This document shows, one piece after another, positions 26,801 to 41,800 of a stretch of 64,000 nucleotides of DNA. Numbering within the stretch: position 1 is the stretch's first letter; each line of letters opens with the position of its first letter. Origin of the DNA: Piezodorus guildinii. Lineage: Eukaryota; Arthropoda; Insecta; Hemiptera; Pentatomidae. The position numbers and the translations under genes are program-made. The notes under the pieces were generated by a model that was given only the letters and a program-made list of their open reading frames with translations, was not told where the DNA came from and did no database searches. Location of the stretch: the NCBI GenBank assembly GCA_023052935.1, contig CM041297.1, forward strand, positions 90,208,021 through 90,272,020. The letters run 5' to 3'.

Positions 26801-29800
26801 TCATTTAATATTTCACTCTCAAAAGAAGCACTCATTAACTTCCTTTCTTACAATTTTATTTTCTTCACTATTTATGACATTGTTTTTCTATGTTTCGGGA
26901 TTCCTGTCCCCATTATCAAGACTTTTTTTTTAACATCACTTTTTAACACACACACATTTGATTACATATCTAGCTTACTGCTATCCGTACTATTTGATGT
27001 CTATTGGCTAACTGTTCATCATAGCTAATCAGTTAGCCAATAGACATCAAATAGGACGAATAGTAGTAAGCTAAACATGTAATAAAACGTGTGTGTGTTA
27101 AAAAGTGATGTTAAAAAAAAAGTCTTGATAATGGGAACAGGAATCCCGAAACGTAGAAAAACAATGTCATAGATAGTGAAGAAAAATAAAATTATAAGAA
27201 AAGGAAGTTAATGAGTGTTTTTAAAGTGTGAAATATTAAATGTTTTCTACTTTTAAATAGGCTTCCATGGAAAACATTCTTATTTTCTTAGTCACTTTCT
27301 GGAGTTGTCCATGTTTTCTATTTTTTTATGAACGTTTTACAAGATATGCTACTGGCTTCTATAGAATTCTTAAGTAAGATTCTTATTATAGAAATAAAAC
27401 ATGGGCAAAACCAGAAATGACTATCAAGGTAACAGCATACAACTTGTTTATAGCTGTTTATCATTTTTTTAAATATATCTCAATCTGATGACGATTTGAA
27501 TTTTTCTTAAATCTTCATTTGTGCTACAGATGTGTTAGGATTTGATAGTTACGTGGTTTCAAATGGTGACAGAAAAGGCTAATAATCTTCACTGATTGAA
27601 ATGGTAAAAGTAACATCTTACATCATCATCTATAAAATCAATTTATAAAAAAATAATTAACTTAATGTTTTTGTTTTCATATTGAAAGGAATCTTTACAA
27701 TCTAAAGCACCAAAATATTTGCAATGAAAATCCTCTAGAAGACTGTTGAAGAGAAGAATGGATTGGAAAAACAGAAAACAGGAATCTATGGATTCAAGGA
27801 ACAAGTCTGAAATTTCTCACACTGCAGAAGGAGGAGGGTAAGAATAGGATAAGTATTTTTATGGGTGACAGTTTGTATTTGTAAAATGCAGGTAACAGAA
27901 ATTAAATGATTTTCATTTTCCTCATATTTACAACTTTTTTTTTCTTACGATGAAGAGAAACTTACTTCAAAATGTCATTCAGCATTTGTCCATTGAAACC
28001 TCCGTAGATATATAAGGATGAATTAAACAGAGCAGCTGAGTGACCAAATCTGGCAATGTCTGCCCTTAGCTGAGTAGGAAGTTGAAGAGTCGCCCAAGAG
28101 TCACAGGCAACATCGTACGTAAGAGCCTCTGCGGAGTAACATTTTGCTCCAGACGATGAGGCGGTATCATTATGTGCATTTCCACCAAACACAATCATCA
28201 AACCATCAAGGAATGTAGCTGTATGGAGGAATCTTGCTGATGGGGCTGAACTGAGGAGAGTCCTTTAAGGTGAGAAATAAATTAGACGGACAAAGTTTTA
28301 ATGCCTTTAAAAAAAAGATGGTCCAATTTTGCTTCAATAAATGTTTATAGTATTGATATTTATTAAGAATTAATAGCATGGTGTAAACTGATATTAACAA
28401 AACATAGTCTCTTCTTTTTCCAAAACAATTTTAAGCTATTTTGGAGATTAAAAAAATAATATAGAAGTAATTGACAAACTAATACTAACCATTCCCTTTT
28501 TGATGGATTGTATGAGTATAGCTTATTTGACAGGAGAGGTGAAGCAGGAGCCTCTGATGTATAACCACCATAGACATAGATCTGTTCTGTCAATGGATCC
28601 CAAGCTGCAGAATGCCCATACCTAGCCTTCACTGGAAAGCCACGAGTTTTCACTATACTCCACTCACGTGTTCCTGAAAACAGATTTTAGTTTCATGTGA
28701 GGTAATAGAAACAGAATATCTATTTTTTAAAATAAATAAATGTTTTATTATTGATAACATCTGAAGTTGTATCGTAAATATTTTAAAGTAGTTACCAAAG
28801 TGGTATTCTTGTACAGTATTGAGGTAGCCATAAGTTGGAGAATGGCCAAAAATGACTATCATTTTTTCAATACTTCTTTTACTTGTGACTAGAGTTGCAG
28901 TATGACCTGCAGACTTCAGTGGACCTGTTAACAAAATAAATATATAATTAAGAATTAATCAATTAAATTACATAATATAATCTTAAATTATAAACATTAT
29001 GTTGAATTAATTGTGAACAGAGTCTTCATCATATGAACTATATTATTATCAAGACCAAACAGGAATGAATAGGATAAGAAATACTAATTACAATTAAGAA
29101 AGATTCTGCCAAAGTTTTTATTCTAATTGAACATATCAGTCAATTGTCACTATTGTTTCCTGGGTTCCAGATTCAAATCTTGTCTGGGACTGAAAAATTA
29201 ATTCTTTATTCTGTTATTTAAGGGAGGCTGAAATAATAGAATAAACCTATTATTCTAAACTTCTTTTCAGAAGCCTCGGAGGATTGTCAGGAATGGAAGA
29301 GGAAGCTAGAATTGAAACTAGTGTGTTGGAGTGGGAGTGGAGTTTGCAATGGAAGGATTGATACCTGGTTCGGGCCAAATCAGCTACATAAGGAATATTA
29401 AGGTCTTTATGGATGAGCTTATTCGTGACGAAGTAAGGAGCGTTAAGGATTTTTCGAAGGATTTTGGATTGTAAGGATTGAAGATGGGAAGAATTCGATG
29501 GTTTAGTGGAACCCCAAAGCTCAACCCCGTAAGTCCAGATAGGTCTTATGATGGTCATGTAGATGAGTATTTTGTAGTTAAGTGGAAGGTTAGAGCGTCT
29601 GTCTAGTAAGTGTTGAAGTAATTTTTTTTTTTTTTTTAAGTGTAAAATTTTAGAATTTCAGAAGCCATCAATCATCAGGACTGGTTTATCAAGGATCCTG
29701 GAAAAGAATTAGAGAAGAAATTAATGACCATTCTGGACGCATGGATCTCAAGGGAAAGAAAATAAGAAGATCCCAACTGAGGCTGTTGTGACCAAGAGTA

Positions 29801-32800
29801 TTTATTCCTCATCTTAGCAACCTATTCAAAGCAAGTGTTGGTTTGAATCTGGTCTTAGCAGGTTGAAATTTATTTTGTGGTAGTCTGATAGAACAAATCT
29901 CAATCACCCCCCTCTTGTCAGTGTAGGTTGATCTTTGGTAAGGTAATCTGTATAGGTTTGTCCAAATTGGAGAGGATAAAAGCATCATATGCAAAAAGGT
30001 CTAACCACATTTTCCTCTGAATACAGCAGAAAAAGGCTGTAGGACTGAGTAGCCTAAAAGATGAGAAAGAAGCCATGTACACAACTCCATTCACCAGTCA
30101 ACATCAAAGTTAATAAATAATTGTTTATAACAAGCTTATAAATAATTTAATCATAAACTTCTATGATCAGAGTATATTTAAAAAAAATAATAATACCACA
30201 AGCTAATACAAATATAATACATATTAATAAGATTGGAAATTAAATAATTCAAGGGGTACAGATAAATGCATTAGGAGTTTTAAAAATATAAATTTATTAA
30301 ACATTAGATGGTATAGGTTCAATAATTATCAAAATTAAGAAAATACTCACCACAGAGTGAGCTAGAATTGCAAGGCTCTGCTCGAACAGTAATGTTTTCC
30401 CACGATTTAGCACTAACATCAAATGCCCACAATTCATTACAAACAACACCACCGCTCTTCACACCTCCATATATGTAAATTTTATCCTGTAAAAGTTGTA
30501 ATAGGTCAGGTATTAAAATCTTGATACCTATTATTCTTTATTAAGATGAATATTTAGAATTTTATTAATACAGTTATTTTAAAACAGATTTGCTTGGGAT
30601 GGAAGACAGAAATTATCTTATACAAAAACAAAATGACAGTTAAGATTTAAAATTTTTCTATTCAATACTTAGCTCATTAAAAAAAATAATCAAGTTATTT
30701 AAAAAAAAAGTTGAGCATACTAATTTTATCATTTAAGACAAAATAAATAAATACAACTCTTCAATAAAATTTTACATAAAAAAAAAAAAAAAAAGTATTA
30801 AAAACTAATGATTTCAGAAAAGTATCAACTGCCAGTTCAAAAGGACTCGAATTGTTGATATTGTTTATAGGTTCATATTATCTGCCCTGATTAGAAACAA
30901 TATTTTTTCCTGAGGATTAATACAGTAAAATTAGGTAAAAAACAGGCAAAATCTATACATCGGGGAAGGAGGAAGGAGGGAGAGGAGGAGGGGGAGAAGG
31001 GGGGAGGAAAGTGGAGAAGCTGAAACCAGTCAGAACTTGTTCATTACCCTTACATACATACATACATACTCGTACATAAATCCTTGGCGCTACAGCCCAG
31101 TTCGGGCCCTGGCCTCCAAAAGAAATTGTCCCCACTCTTCTCTATTTCTGGCCATCGCCCACCAGCCTGACGCCCCCAGCTGCACTGCATCCTTTCCAAC
31201 CTGGTCCAACATCTCATTCGGGGTATCCCTCTCTTCCTTTTGCCCACCGGCACATAGCACATGATTCTCTTGCGGATACTATCATCTGCCATCCTTTGAA
31301 CGTGACCAGCCCAACAAAGCCTGCTTATCTTTATAAATCTCACCGCTGGGACATCCTTATACTTTTCATATAATTCTCGATTGTGTCAAATTCTACAAAG
31401 ACCATTTTCCCATATAGGCCCATAAATCCTCAGTATTCTTCGTTCTCTGCTTTCCGTAACACCCAGGATTCACAGCCATAAGTCAGTATGGGTCTGATCA
31501 GGGTTTCGTAGAGCGTAGCCTTCCTTTCCTTATTAATTTCTTTAGTTTTAAATATTCTAGTTAGACCATAATAACCCCTCGTAGCAGCTAAAATTCTCTT
31601 CTCTATTTTTTTGGAGGAATTATTTTCGGCATCTACAAACGACCCAAGGTACATAAATCCCTGAACTGTTTCAAATTTGTATCGTTGTCTGGCTTGAGCC
31701 TTTGTGCAGTCAACATCTTCTAATACCCACGTTATTTTGTTCTACGGTCTACAATTCTTAGTTGTTATATTCTGTGACTGTGAGTATTATTTTCATTTGA
31801 TATTAAAGTGCATAATAACCACTTTGGTGATTGAATAAACAGATTGCTCTACTTTAAAGAATATTTAAAGAGGACTGAGTAGATAATAGTCAAGGAGTAT
31901 AAACTCGGCAGTTGTTTACGCGGCGAGAGTATTATAGTAATACTGTCGCACTCATCCCCACCACACCTTCTCCCACTACTACTCATTGGCAGTGTTACCA
32001 CCCCACTCGTTATGGCAGTGTGTCCCACCTGTAAAATAAATATCTCCCGAGAGGACAAGACGACGCTCTCGTGCTTTATGTGCAAAATTATTTACCACAT
32101 TAAATGCACAAATATTCAAGAACCAGATCTCGCGCAAGCGAAAAAGAAATGGTTATGTGGTAACTGCGAGCTATCGGGAAAGTCCCAAGTAACAAAAACA
32201 CACACTGTTACAGCAAGTAAAAATATGGAGGAAAATATTTTAGCCATATTAGGGGAGGTGAGTAGATTAAATGATGATATGAAGGAGATAAAAGAAAATA
32301 TGAGTAAACAAGCTGATATGAGCTTTGAAAACCACGATAGACTAAAAAAGATGGAGGAAAGAACCATAAAACAAGACGAACTAATTGAAAAATTATTAAA
32401 CGAAAATAATTGCCTAAAAAATCAATTAAAAATCATGGAGGTCAGACTTAACCATGCTGAGCAATCCCAACTCTCCCACTCTATAGAAATCAGAGGGATC
32501 CCAGTAAAATCTGGAGAGTCTCCCGAGGGAGTCGTTTGCTCTATCGGAGCCGCTCTGGGCGTACGAATCTCGGCCGAGGACCTGGATAAGGTGGAGAGAA
32601 AAAGGACGAGAGGAGAGGATCCCCGACCACCGGCGATAGTCGCGCGCTTCGTTCGCCAGACAGTCCGGGACGAGGTGATTCGCCTTCGAAAAGGGACTTC
32701 ACCACTAGGCATCTTGGCTGGGACAACGACGACCGGATCTACATCGCGGAGGAGATGTCTGCTTCGAATCGGCACCTATACTGGTTGGCGAGGCAGAAGA

Positions 32801-35800
32801 AGGCCGCTGCCAGGATAAAATACGTGTGGTTTGCCGGAGGACGTGTGCGTTGTAGACGAGATGACGGACAGCCAGCAATCATCATCAACAAAGCCGAGGA
32901 CTTGGACATATTTCAATGAAATAAACTCACCGTTCCCATTAATACTGTAATTTTTTTTTTCTTCTTATTTTTTAAAATAATGTTTTTTTTTTTTTTCTTA
33001 TTAAAAAAAACTTTTCTTTTCTTTTTCATATTAAGATAAATTCTTTTTTTTTAGAGGCCTTTTTTTTCTTTCATTTTTCAAGACAATTTTATTTTATAGC
33101 TACTCCGATAGTGAATATTTTATTTTTTTCTGAATTTATTTTTATTATTGTATTCATAATTTCTGAATATCCAGAAATAAGCATATTATTACCTATTTTA
33201 TATTATTATTGTTACTATTGTTCCTTTTCTTCCCAAACCTTAAATAATACAAACCCTTTTCTTTCCATAAATGTCTAATATACTATTATGCTGCCATGTT
33301 AACTCCCAATCCCTTCAGGCGCACTATGACGAATTTCTCGACTATTTCCTTCACAATTTCTACCATATTATTGCTGTTTCTGAAACTTGGTTAAAACCTT
33401 TTATCCCTACGTCCTCTGTATCCATTCCTAATTATACCCTCATTCGTCATGATCGAGAGGGCAGAACTGGAGGAGGGGTCTGTGCTTTCGTTCATGATAG
33501 TTTGAGAGTCAAAACCCTCCTAAAATCTCCCTCTCCTAACACTCCTCATATCGAATATCTATTCCTAGAAATTTTTCAAGATACCTTTACTCTCCTATTC
33601 ATCGTCATATATCGTCCTCCTCAAATCCGATATGATTCCACCTTCGAATCCTCCCTATTTACCTATATACCAATGTACAACCATGTTATAATAGCCGGTG
33701 ATCTCAATACCAATCTTATCTCCGATTCACCAGATAAATCATATCTGACAAACCTCTTTCATTCCCTAAACCTTTTTATTGTTCCTTTTCAACCCACTCA
33801 TCACACGCAATTTTCCAGCACATGGCTTGATCTCTTTATCATTGACTCCTCTCATAAATTAGCATCCTCATCTCAGCTTCCTTTGCCTTTTCTTTCGCAT
33901 CACGATCTCATCAATATCTCCTATAATATTCCAACTCCACAAATAATCCCTAAGAAAGCCACTTGGCGCGATCTAGACTCCTTAACAGGAGAAAAGATAA
34001 ATCCATACCTTGATCCTTTATCCCAATCCTTGGAACCTATTTATTCCTTAACATCCATTGATGAAATGGTGGAATGCCTATCCTCAAATCTATTTACTTT
34101 CCTTGACAATCATGCTCCGCTCAAGACTTCCACCATCAAGCGCCTCCCAGCACCGTGGATTAATCAAGAGATAAGAGATTTGATGAGGCAAAGAGATGCT
34201 GCCAGAAGAAAGTTTAAACGCACAAAAATTAGTAATGATTACTCCACCTTCAAATCCCTCAGAAACCTCACCCAATCTTCCATACGCCGTGCTAAAGCTA
34301 AGTTTTTCCATGATTCCCTTTCACAAGCTCCTGATTCCAAATCCAAATGGAAAATCCTTAAAAAATTATCCGTGATAAATTCAAAATCCAATTCCATCCA
34401 TCCCGTAACTCCCGACGAACTGAATAAGCATTTTGCTGATCCTCTTCTTATGCCTTACCCGACCCAAATCTGCTTTCCTCAACGCACCTTTGATTCAGAA
34501 AACTTCTATTTCCAGAACATCTCACCCGACGACCTCCTATACTCTATCCTTAAATCCAAAACCAATGATTACGGCCCTGATCAAATCCCAGTGAAAATTA
34601 TAAAACTGTGCCTCCCAGCCATCTTTCCCGCTCTCCTACATATCTATAACTTCTCTCTCCAACGCTCCGTGTTTCCAATAGCCTGGAAAAAGGTTATAGT
34701 TCGTCCTTTGAATAAAGTTCCTAACCCTTCCTCAGCATCGGACTTCAGACCTATATCGATCCTATCCAACCTCTCAAAACCGCTTGAAAGAATAGTCCAC
34801 TCCCAATTCTATAACTTCCTTGAACAAAAATCTCTACTTGTTCCCTTCCAGTCTGGCTTTAGATCCCAATATTCCACACAATCAGCTCTCCTAAAAATTA
34901 CCCAAGACCTTCAATCCTCCATAGACAAAAAGAAAATATCAATCCTAGTTCTCTTTGACTTCTCCAAAGCCTTTGATATGGTAAATCATGAAATCCTTCT
35001 TTCCAAACTCCGAAACCTCTCAGTATCTGATAGTGTCTTAAACTGGTTCCTCTCCTTTCTATCTGCCCGAACTCAAACTGTGATAATCCCAAATAAACCT
35101 CCTTCCTCACCGATCCAGTTAACACATGGAGTTCCTCAGGGATCATCACTTTCACCTATCCTTTTCTCGATCTATGTTAATGACCTACCCAATTCCATAC
35201 ATCACTCTAAATACCACCTATATGCCGATGATCTCCAAATCTACCTTTCCTTCCATCCCACCGAAATGCCTGAGATGGTCCAAAAATTACAAGAAGACAT
35301 CGACAGCATCAATTTATGGGCCATCAATAATGGTTTAAAGCTTAATATCGATAAAACCAAAGCCATCCTCATTGGTTCCAAACATCTCCTCAACTCCCTC
35401 ACCTGTCACCCTTTACTCTATCTCAACCATAGACCCATTATCTTCCACACGTCCGTTAGAAACCTAGGTGTATTCCTCGACCAAAACCTTTCCTGGAATA
35501 ATCACATTTCCCAAATTTCTAGAAAATCCATAGCCATCCTTAAACAGTTCCTCCGATTACGCAAACTTATACCCCTCAAAACCCGCCAACTCCTAGTATC
35601 CTCTCTTATCTTCCCCCACTTCGATTATGGCTGCCTAGTGTTTGGAGGACTGTCTGAGACGCTTGAGATGAGGCTGAAGAGACTGATGAACTGTTTCATT
35701 AGATTCATCTTCGGAATTCCCAGGCGCTCTCATGTCTCCACCTGGTATGCAGAGTTGAAGTGGCTTTACCCAAAATTCCGACGGCAATACTTCTTAGGAA

Positions 35801-38800
35801 CTTACCTTTACCAATCCTTTAGAACCAAAAAACCCATTTATATCTACAATATTTTCACCCCCCTATCCTCTGTCCACTCCATCAACACAAGATCCCAGCC
35901 CTCGAACTTGCTCATTCCATCCCACAGAACTGCTTCCTTTAAGAGATCCTTTGTCATGCGTGCATCTTCATTTTGGAATTCCTTAGCCATGTCGATTCGT
36001 ACATGCCAATCCTTAGCCTCCTTCAAACATCACCTATTTATCCATCTCCTCGAACATCAATCTTCCGTGCCTTTATAAACTTAATCGTTTGGCCTCTTTA
36101 TTTTTATCTTAATTTTCACTATATTTTGTTTTAATATCTGTATTTCTTTTAAGTAATATGACCTTGTATATGTATATATATATGTGTTTGTGTTTGTGAA
36201 TGTATGTATAAATATGTAGGTATATAAATGAATGTTGTGTGTGTATATATGTGTGTATGTCTGTGTGTGTGCATGCATGTATATACCATATGCTATGTAA
36301 TTTGATACCTTGTTGTTAAAATTTATATAGCCAGAATTTAAATATTTTATTGTACATTTATATTATTCTTAGGGGACTAGATGTCCCAGAATAAAATTTC
36401 TTTTCATTTCATTTCATTTCATTTCATTTGTATCTCAATACATGGTTCTCGTACCTCAGTCCCGGCAACCATATACTTGGTCTTGGACTCATTTATGACA
36501 AGTACCATTGTTTTAGTGGATTGCTCTAAAGCTTTAAAAGCCTCTTTTATGCCCGATTCTGATCTACTGACTATATCTATGTCATCCGCATAAGCTAGTA
36601 GCTGAAAGCTTTTATTAAAGATATGTCCGCCTGTTACCCTTACAGCATCCACAATCAGCATTCTAGCAAAGTAAAGATTGAGCCGTTTCAGTATATGACC
36701 CCACTGAACTCCAGAATAAATCTAAAATTGTCACTTTTTTTAAAATTCAAATCATCCGATATTTTTCATTTATTTTTCTATATGCTGTATATTGTCCCTT
36801 TATTATCTCTGCACCCATAAGAGAGGAAATGTATACAATCATTTTTAAAGATATCTTAAAGCAGTGGCTCCCAACAAAAAATGTTCACAGACCCCTTTAA
36901 ACAATCATTTGAATGGCAATGGAACCTCTAGATCCTAAATATTAGGTATCTATTTAGATTTTTAGTGGGCTACACTGTACCACGTACATTGTGCGAGAAA
37001 TACCTCTACTGAAACTCTATTTGTAAAAATAGCCTAGATGGGGAAATGAAAATAAAGGAAAAAGAACCAGGAACTAGAAGTACACTTCAATCTGCGAAAA
37101 AAATGAATAACTAACATTTAACGTTGAAACAGGCAGATGGTTCTAGAATTTTTTAAAGGCAGTGAAAAAAACTTTGTTATTCTTTCCTTCAGAGGGGATG
37201 TAAAATGGTGGTCCAGAGCCTGCGCAAAGTCACGTACTTGTTAAAGATATTCATCCAAATTAAACCTGGATAGGCACTATTTAGGACCTCCATTTTAATA
37301 TTGTCCGATAGCCACAGTAGCATAAACTGACGTTAAATGAACAAAAATTACCTAAAATTTAAAACTTACACAAGAACGTAATTATTCTAATACTCATAAA
37401 GAAATAAAATATTTTTCATTATGTTCTGGGATACATTTTTTCTTCTTTAAGTTCATTATTTTCAAAATGTTAGAAAAAGACCAATTTTAAGATTATGGCT
37501 GTAAACAGTAGCAGTAAACACAAGCAATTATATCACTTAAAATGTTAATTTGTCCATATAGAACGTGTGATTTTTATTAAAAGCTTAAGCTTCAAAATTG
37601 TTTTATGTTAAGGTAATTTAAAATTATTATTCAATTACATCTAACAAACCACCTGAACATCGTCTGTGGACCCCCAGTTGGGAAACACTGTCTTAAAGTA
37701 CTTTAATTTTGTACAGATAAATGTTTTTGATAAAGCATTATCTTTATCAAAAACATTTATTTGGACACTCATATTTCATGGGGTTTTAAGAACTTTTTAC
37801 AACACACCCCTTTTCATTTTCTCCACAACTATTCATTTCAGCAAGGAAATGTATATAACTATTTTAAAAGATATTTTAAAGTACTTTAATTCCATTTATA
37901 ACAATATTTGCAATAAAGATATAACTTTTTGAGATATTCACAAAAAAACTTAAAAAAATTAATTTTTTAAATTATTATTTCCCTCTCTACTACAAAACTC
38001 ATCGTGTTAAACTATAGAACTTTTTACAAGTTAATAAAGCGAAGGGTCCCGAACAATATCAGATATGTTTTAGCTATTTTTTTTTTTTTTTTTTTATGTT
38101 CAGTTTAAAATCTAAATTTACTGTACTATAAGTAAGTTTACTAAAAATGTTTTCTTTTGGATTAACTGATAAACCAATGTAATAAAATCTAAATTACCCC
38201 AAATATCACAGCAGAATGGCCATATCGGGGTGTGGGAGTAGGTTTGCTGTCTGTTGGATGGTACGTCTCCCAAACATTTCCTAGAAGAAAAAAATTATTA
38301 CTAAAAGTATTTTCAAAATGAATATAAAAATAAACTAGACAATCAACTATATTACTCTGACTAGAAAATGAACTACTTAATCTCAGTGTGATTGGGTTCA
38401 ACTTACTAATGTGTTGAAAAAAAAAACAAAAAACAACTATACGTAAATATATTTGTTTCCAGATCATTTATTAATTAAAGACAAAATTATTGGCAATAAA
38501 AATAAATAAATGGATATTTAGAATAATCACTAAAACTACAATATTATTATCTTAATAAACATATTAAAACAAATTTATTTATTATCACAATATTATCATT
38601 TATACAGTGTTAACTTTTCGAAGTCTAATTGCTTCATTTTCAAAATATTTACATTTTATTTTTTTGTTGTGATAATTTGAAAACACTGACATAATTGACA
38701 AATATGAATATAGAATAATAAAAAAAGAATAAAGATCAATATAATAGTCCACCAGTTGCAATAGCTATGAAATATGTGAAAATAAAATGTTATAACTAGA

Positions 38801-41800
38801 GACCGGATTTTCATGATTTAAAAGTTCTATTTGCTTGCGTATGTCAGCTTCAAACGTAGACAGCTATCCCGTTCATTTATTAGGGAATAATATTTTACAA
38901 TTTTATATTGCACGAAATTGTACGTTTTGCCCTCTTTGGGCTAAATGGCATGTTTTTTATTTTGATTGCATTAAAATGGATTTTTTGCATTTTTGAGTTA
39001 AAATTGATAATTAAATTTTAGTATCACAATTGATTGAACGAAATGTTTGGTAATAAAAATACATAGGTATTTTTATTACCAAATTCAATTTTATTTATTT
39101 TATTCAATTTTTATTTATTTATCTTATTTTTTATTTTTATTTATTTTTTTTCTCTTCATCATAAGTAAGTTAATAGTCTTCTGAAGATGTTTTGGGCAAT
39201 AATAACCACTCACACTTTTTTGCCCTTAAAACCAAAACAACAACAACAAAATACATAGGTATACTAATAAATATTTAAAATTTTATTTTATCAACTTTCT
39301 CTGGACAAATCTACAATTAAATTATTAGTTAAGAAGATAAAAAAATGAATGGAAATATAAGTACTACTGACTTCAGTAAGTAAACACATCTGTCTAACAT
39401 AATGTTTTTCATTCGTTTAACATCTCCTTTGAATTAACTACTACCGGGGCTATTTTAAGAAGTTCATTGCTATTGTTGTTATACTGAATCCTCTGTTTAC
39501 AACCCTTCAGATTTCTCTCTGAGTATTTACTTTTAAGTGTAATCTCAAATCTCAGATTTTCTTCAGGATTTGCAGTGATTAAAAAAGTTAAATATCAATG
39601 TTTTAATAATGCTAAAAGGATGACAAGTGTCTCATGAAAAATTAAAACCTGGATATCTAATTACCCCAAGCTTAGATCTGATGAGAAAACTGTTTTGTAT
39701 TGTTTGTGATCATTCAAAATCAATCGGGTATGAAAGAAAATCCCAAATAGATGCTAATTATAAAACAGTTAACAACAAATTCTTCCTCGTTATAATTTAG
39801 GGTGTGATTTATAAAAATTATTATAATTTACTTTGTTGTTAGCAGGACACGAGCATATATTGAATCAGAAAAAATAGGCCTAAAATTTGACTAGGTCAAT
39901 TACCATTAAATGTTATTTAAAATTAAAGATTAAATATATTTAATTTATTATCCTGGTCTACATTACATACCTTCACAAGCATTTTTGACCAAACTGTTTT
40001 CAGTGAGTTCTTCTTGAGTGACTTATTACATGTTTTGTAAATTCATAATCTAGTTAACTATTGAAGAAATGAATCAAATAAATATTTGATTGATGGTTAA
40101 TTTTTTTATTAAACTAGTCACTGATTTAGATATTTTTGTCTAGTTTAAAAAGAAAAAAATATTTTTTGGACGTTTAAGGTGTATATACCCTCAATTTTAT
40201 ATTTTGGGGTTTTGCTGGTCTATTTTCTCGAGACTTTTTCAGCATGATATTGCACATTTCGAGGTTTTTACTGCACGTTTTTTGGTTTTTCACTGCACGA
40301 AAATTTAGTCTCTAGTTATGACCATTATGTAATAAATTTTATAAAAAATACAGTAAGTCATTTTATTGAATGACGTTTGTGAAATACAAAAGAAAAATTA
40401 TATTAAATGATTTTGGACCTATATTGATGTTTTAAATATGGAAGGTATTTTATAAAATATACAGAAATATAATTTCTATTTGTGATTATGATAGAGATGT
40501 AAATTTTATATAGTTGTTTTTAAATGTTTCATATATTTATTCTTGATTTTAATGTATATTATTGTTTTTAGTTAGATACAATATTTTGACTTTGTAACTA
40601 ATAAAATTGTAATATTGTGATAAGGTTTTACAAGAGAATCTTTGTAATTTTAATTTTATAAATAAATGTAAACTCTTTGTGTTTAATAATTTTAATATAA
40701 AATAGAATAAAATTAATTTTAATACCTGTAAAATCATAAGTATAAATCATGCTCGCAGTACCATAGGATTCACCACCTATTATATGCAATGAATCCCGCC
40801 AGACAGATGCAGTATGTGAAGCAGACCCGTTTGGAAAGCTAAGAGGTCGTATTACTTCCCAATATCCTAAATCACCTACTTGAGAACAATCTTCGCCTAG
40901 AATATACATAAGCAAATGTATTAACTATACATAATCAAAAAAATGTTTTTTCTTAAATCTTATATATAAAAATATCATGCCATGTTAATTGTGGTTGTAC
41001 TCCTCTTAAACGGCACTACCGACTTTTATGAAATTTTTTATTTAGATTTGTTAGGTATGAGAATAGGATCTAAAGTATATTTTACACAGTTAGCTGATTC
41101 AGGTATCTGTGTCCAGATTTGTTTATTTTTTTTTCATGAAAATGTTTTTGTTTTTTTAATTGGCATCAAAAATGATGATTATTAATAAGATGATATGATT
41201 AATTTGTTAGAATTGACAAAATTAAAGATATTTTAGAGGAAGAAAAATTAAAATATCAGCATTAAGCCCTCTCAAACTATTTCAATCAGGATGGAACCTA
41301 CATGATATTAAAGCCCATTAAATTTTACATTGTTTTTTGATAAAATCATAAAAAGTTACAAAATAATTTCACATAGCAGAACAATGTTTCCTGGCTTAGC
41401 TAGTAGTAGTATATGAATTTAAAAAAAGGCCAATAGCCGATTAATATTTGTGTTTTTTTTTTTTTCAAATTTATCAATAACGATAATTACTACAAAAAAA
41501 TGTAGGTAAACAAATGAAAAATAACTTTTTTAATTTATATTATAATATCAAAGTTAAACAAGAATAAAGAATTTAAATTAATATTACAGGGGAAACTGTT
41601 GGTAAGTAATTATAAGTAAACATTGAGTGAGATTTGAAATTCTGAAGTATTGCCCTAGTCTACAGCCAAACGATAAGAATTATATAACAGATTAATATCC
41701 TGACAGTAAATGCTATTTGTTAAATTCAATCAAAACAGGCACACTTGAGATAAATAGTATGAGTAGGTATATCACAATAAACTTTAAGATGCCCCATACC

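Larger units (their letters stand above)
31880..36430 (+). mobile_element. CR1-like non-LTR retrotransposon, complete
   Basis: It has a 5' leader (about 31,880-32,011), ORF1 (32,012-32,919), a T-rich spacer, ORF2 (33,271-36,078), a TG/TA-rich 3' UTR, and a terminal (TTTCA)n run at about 36,402-36,430. It interrupts an RTE-like element whose two halves flank it, so it is the younger insertion. The exact 5' end lies between 31,755 and 31,880. No clear target duplication is seen, as is usual for CR1 elements with microsatellite tails. Confidence 0.88.

Noticed and set aside
34090..35338. Antisense and alternate-frame open frames within the LINE ORF2
   Set aside because: Shadows of the 935-residue RT frame.
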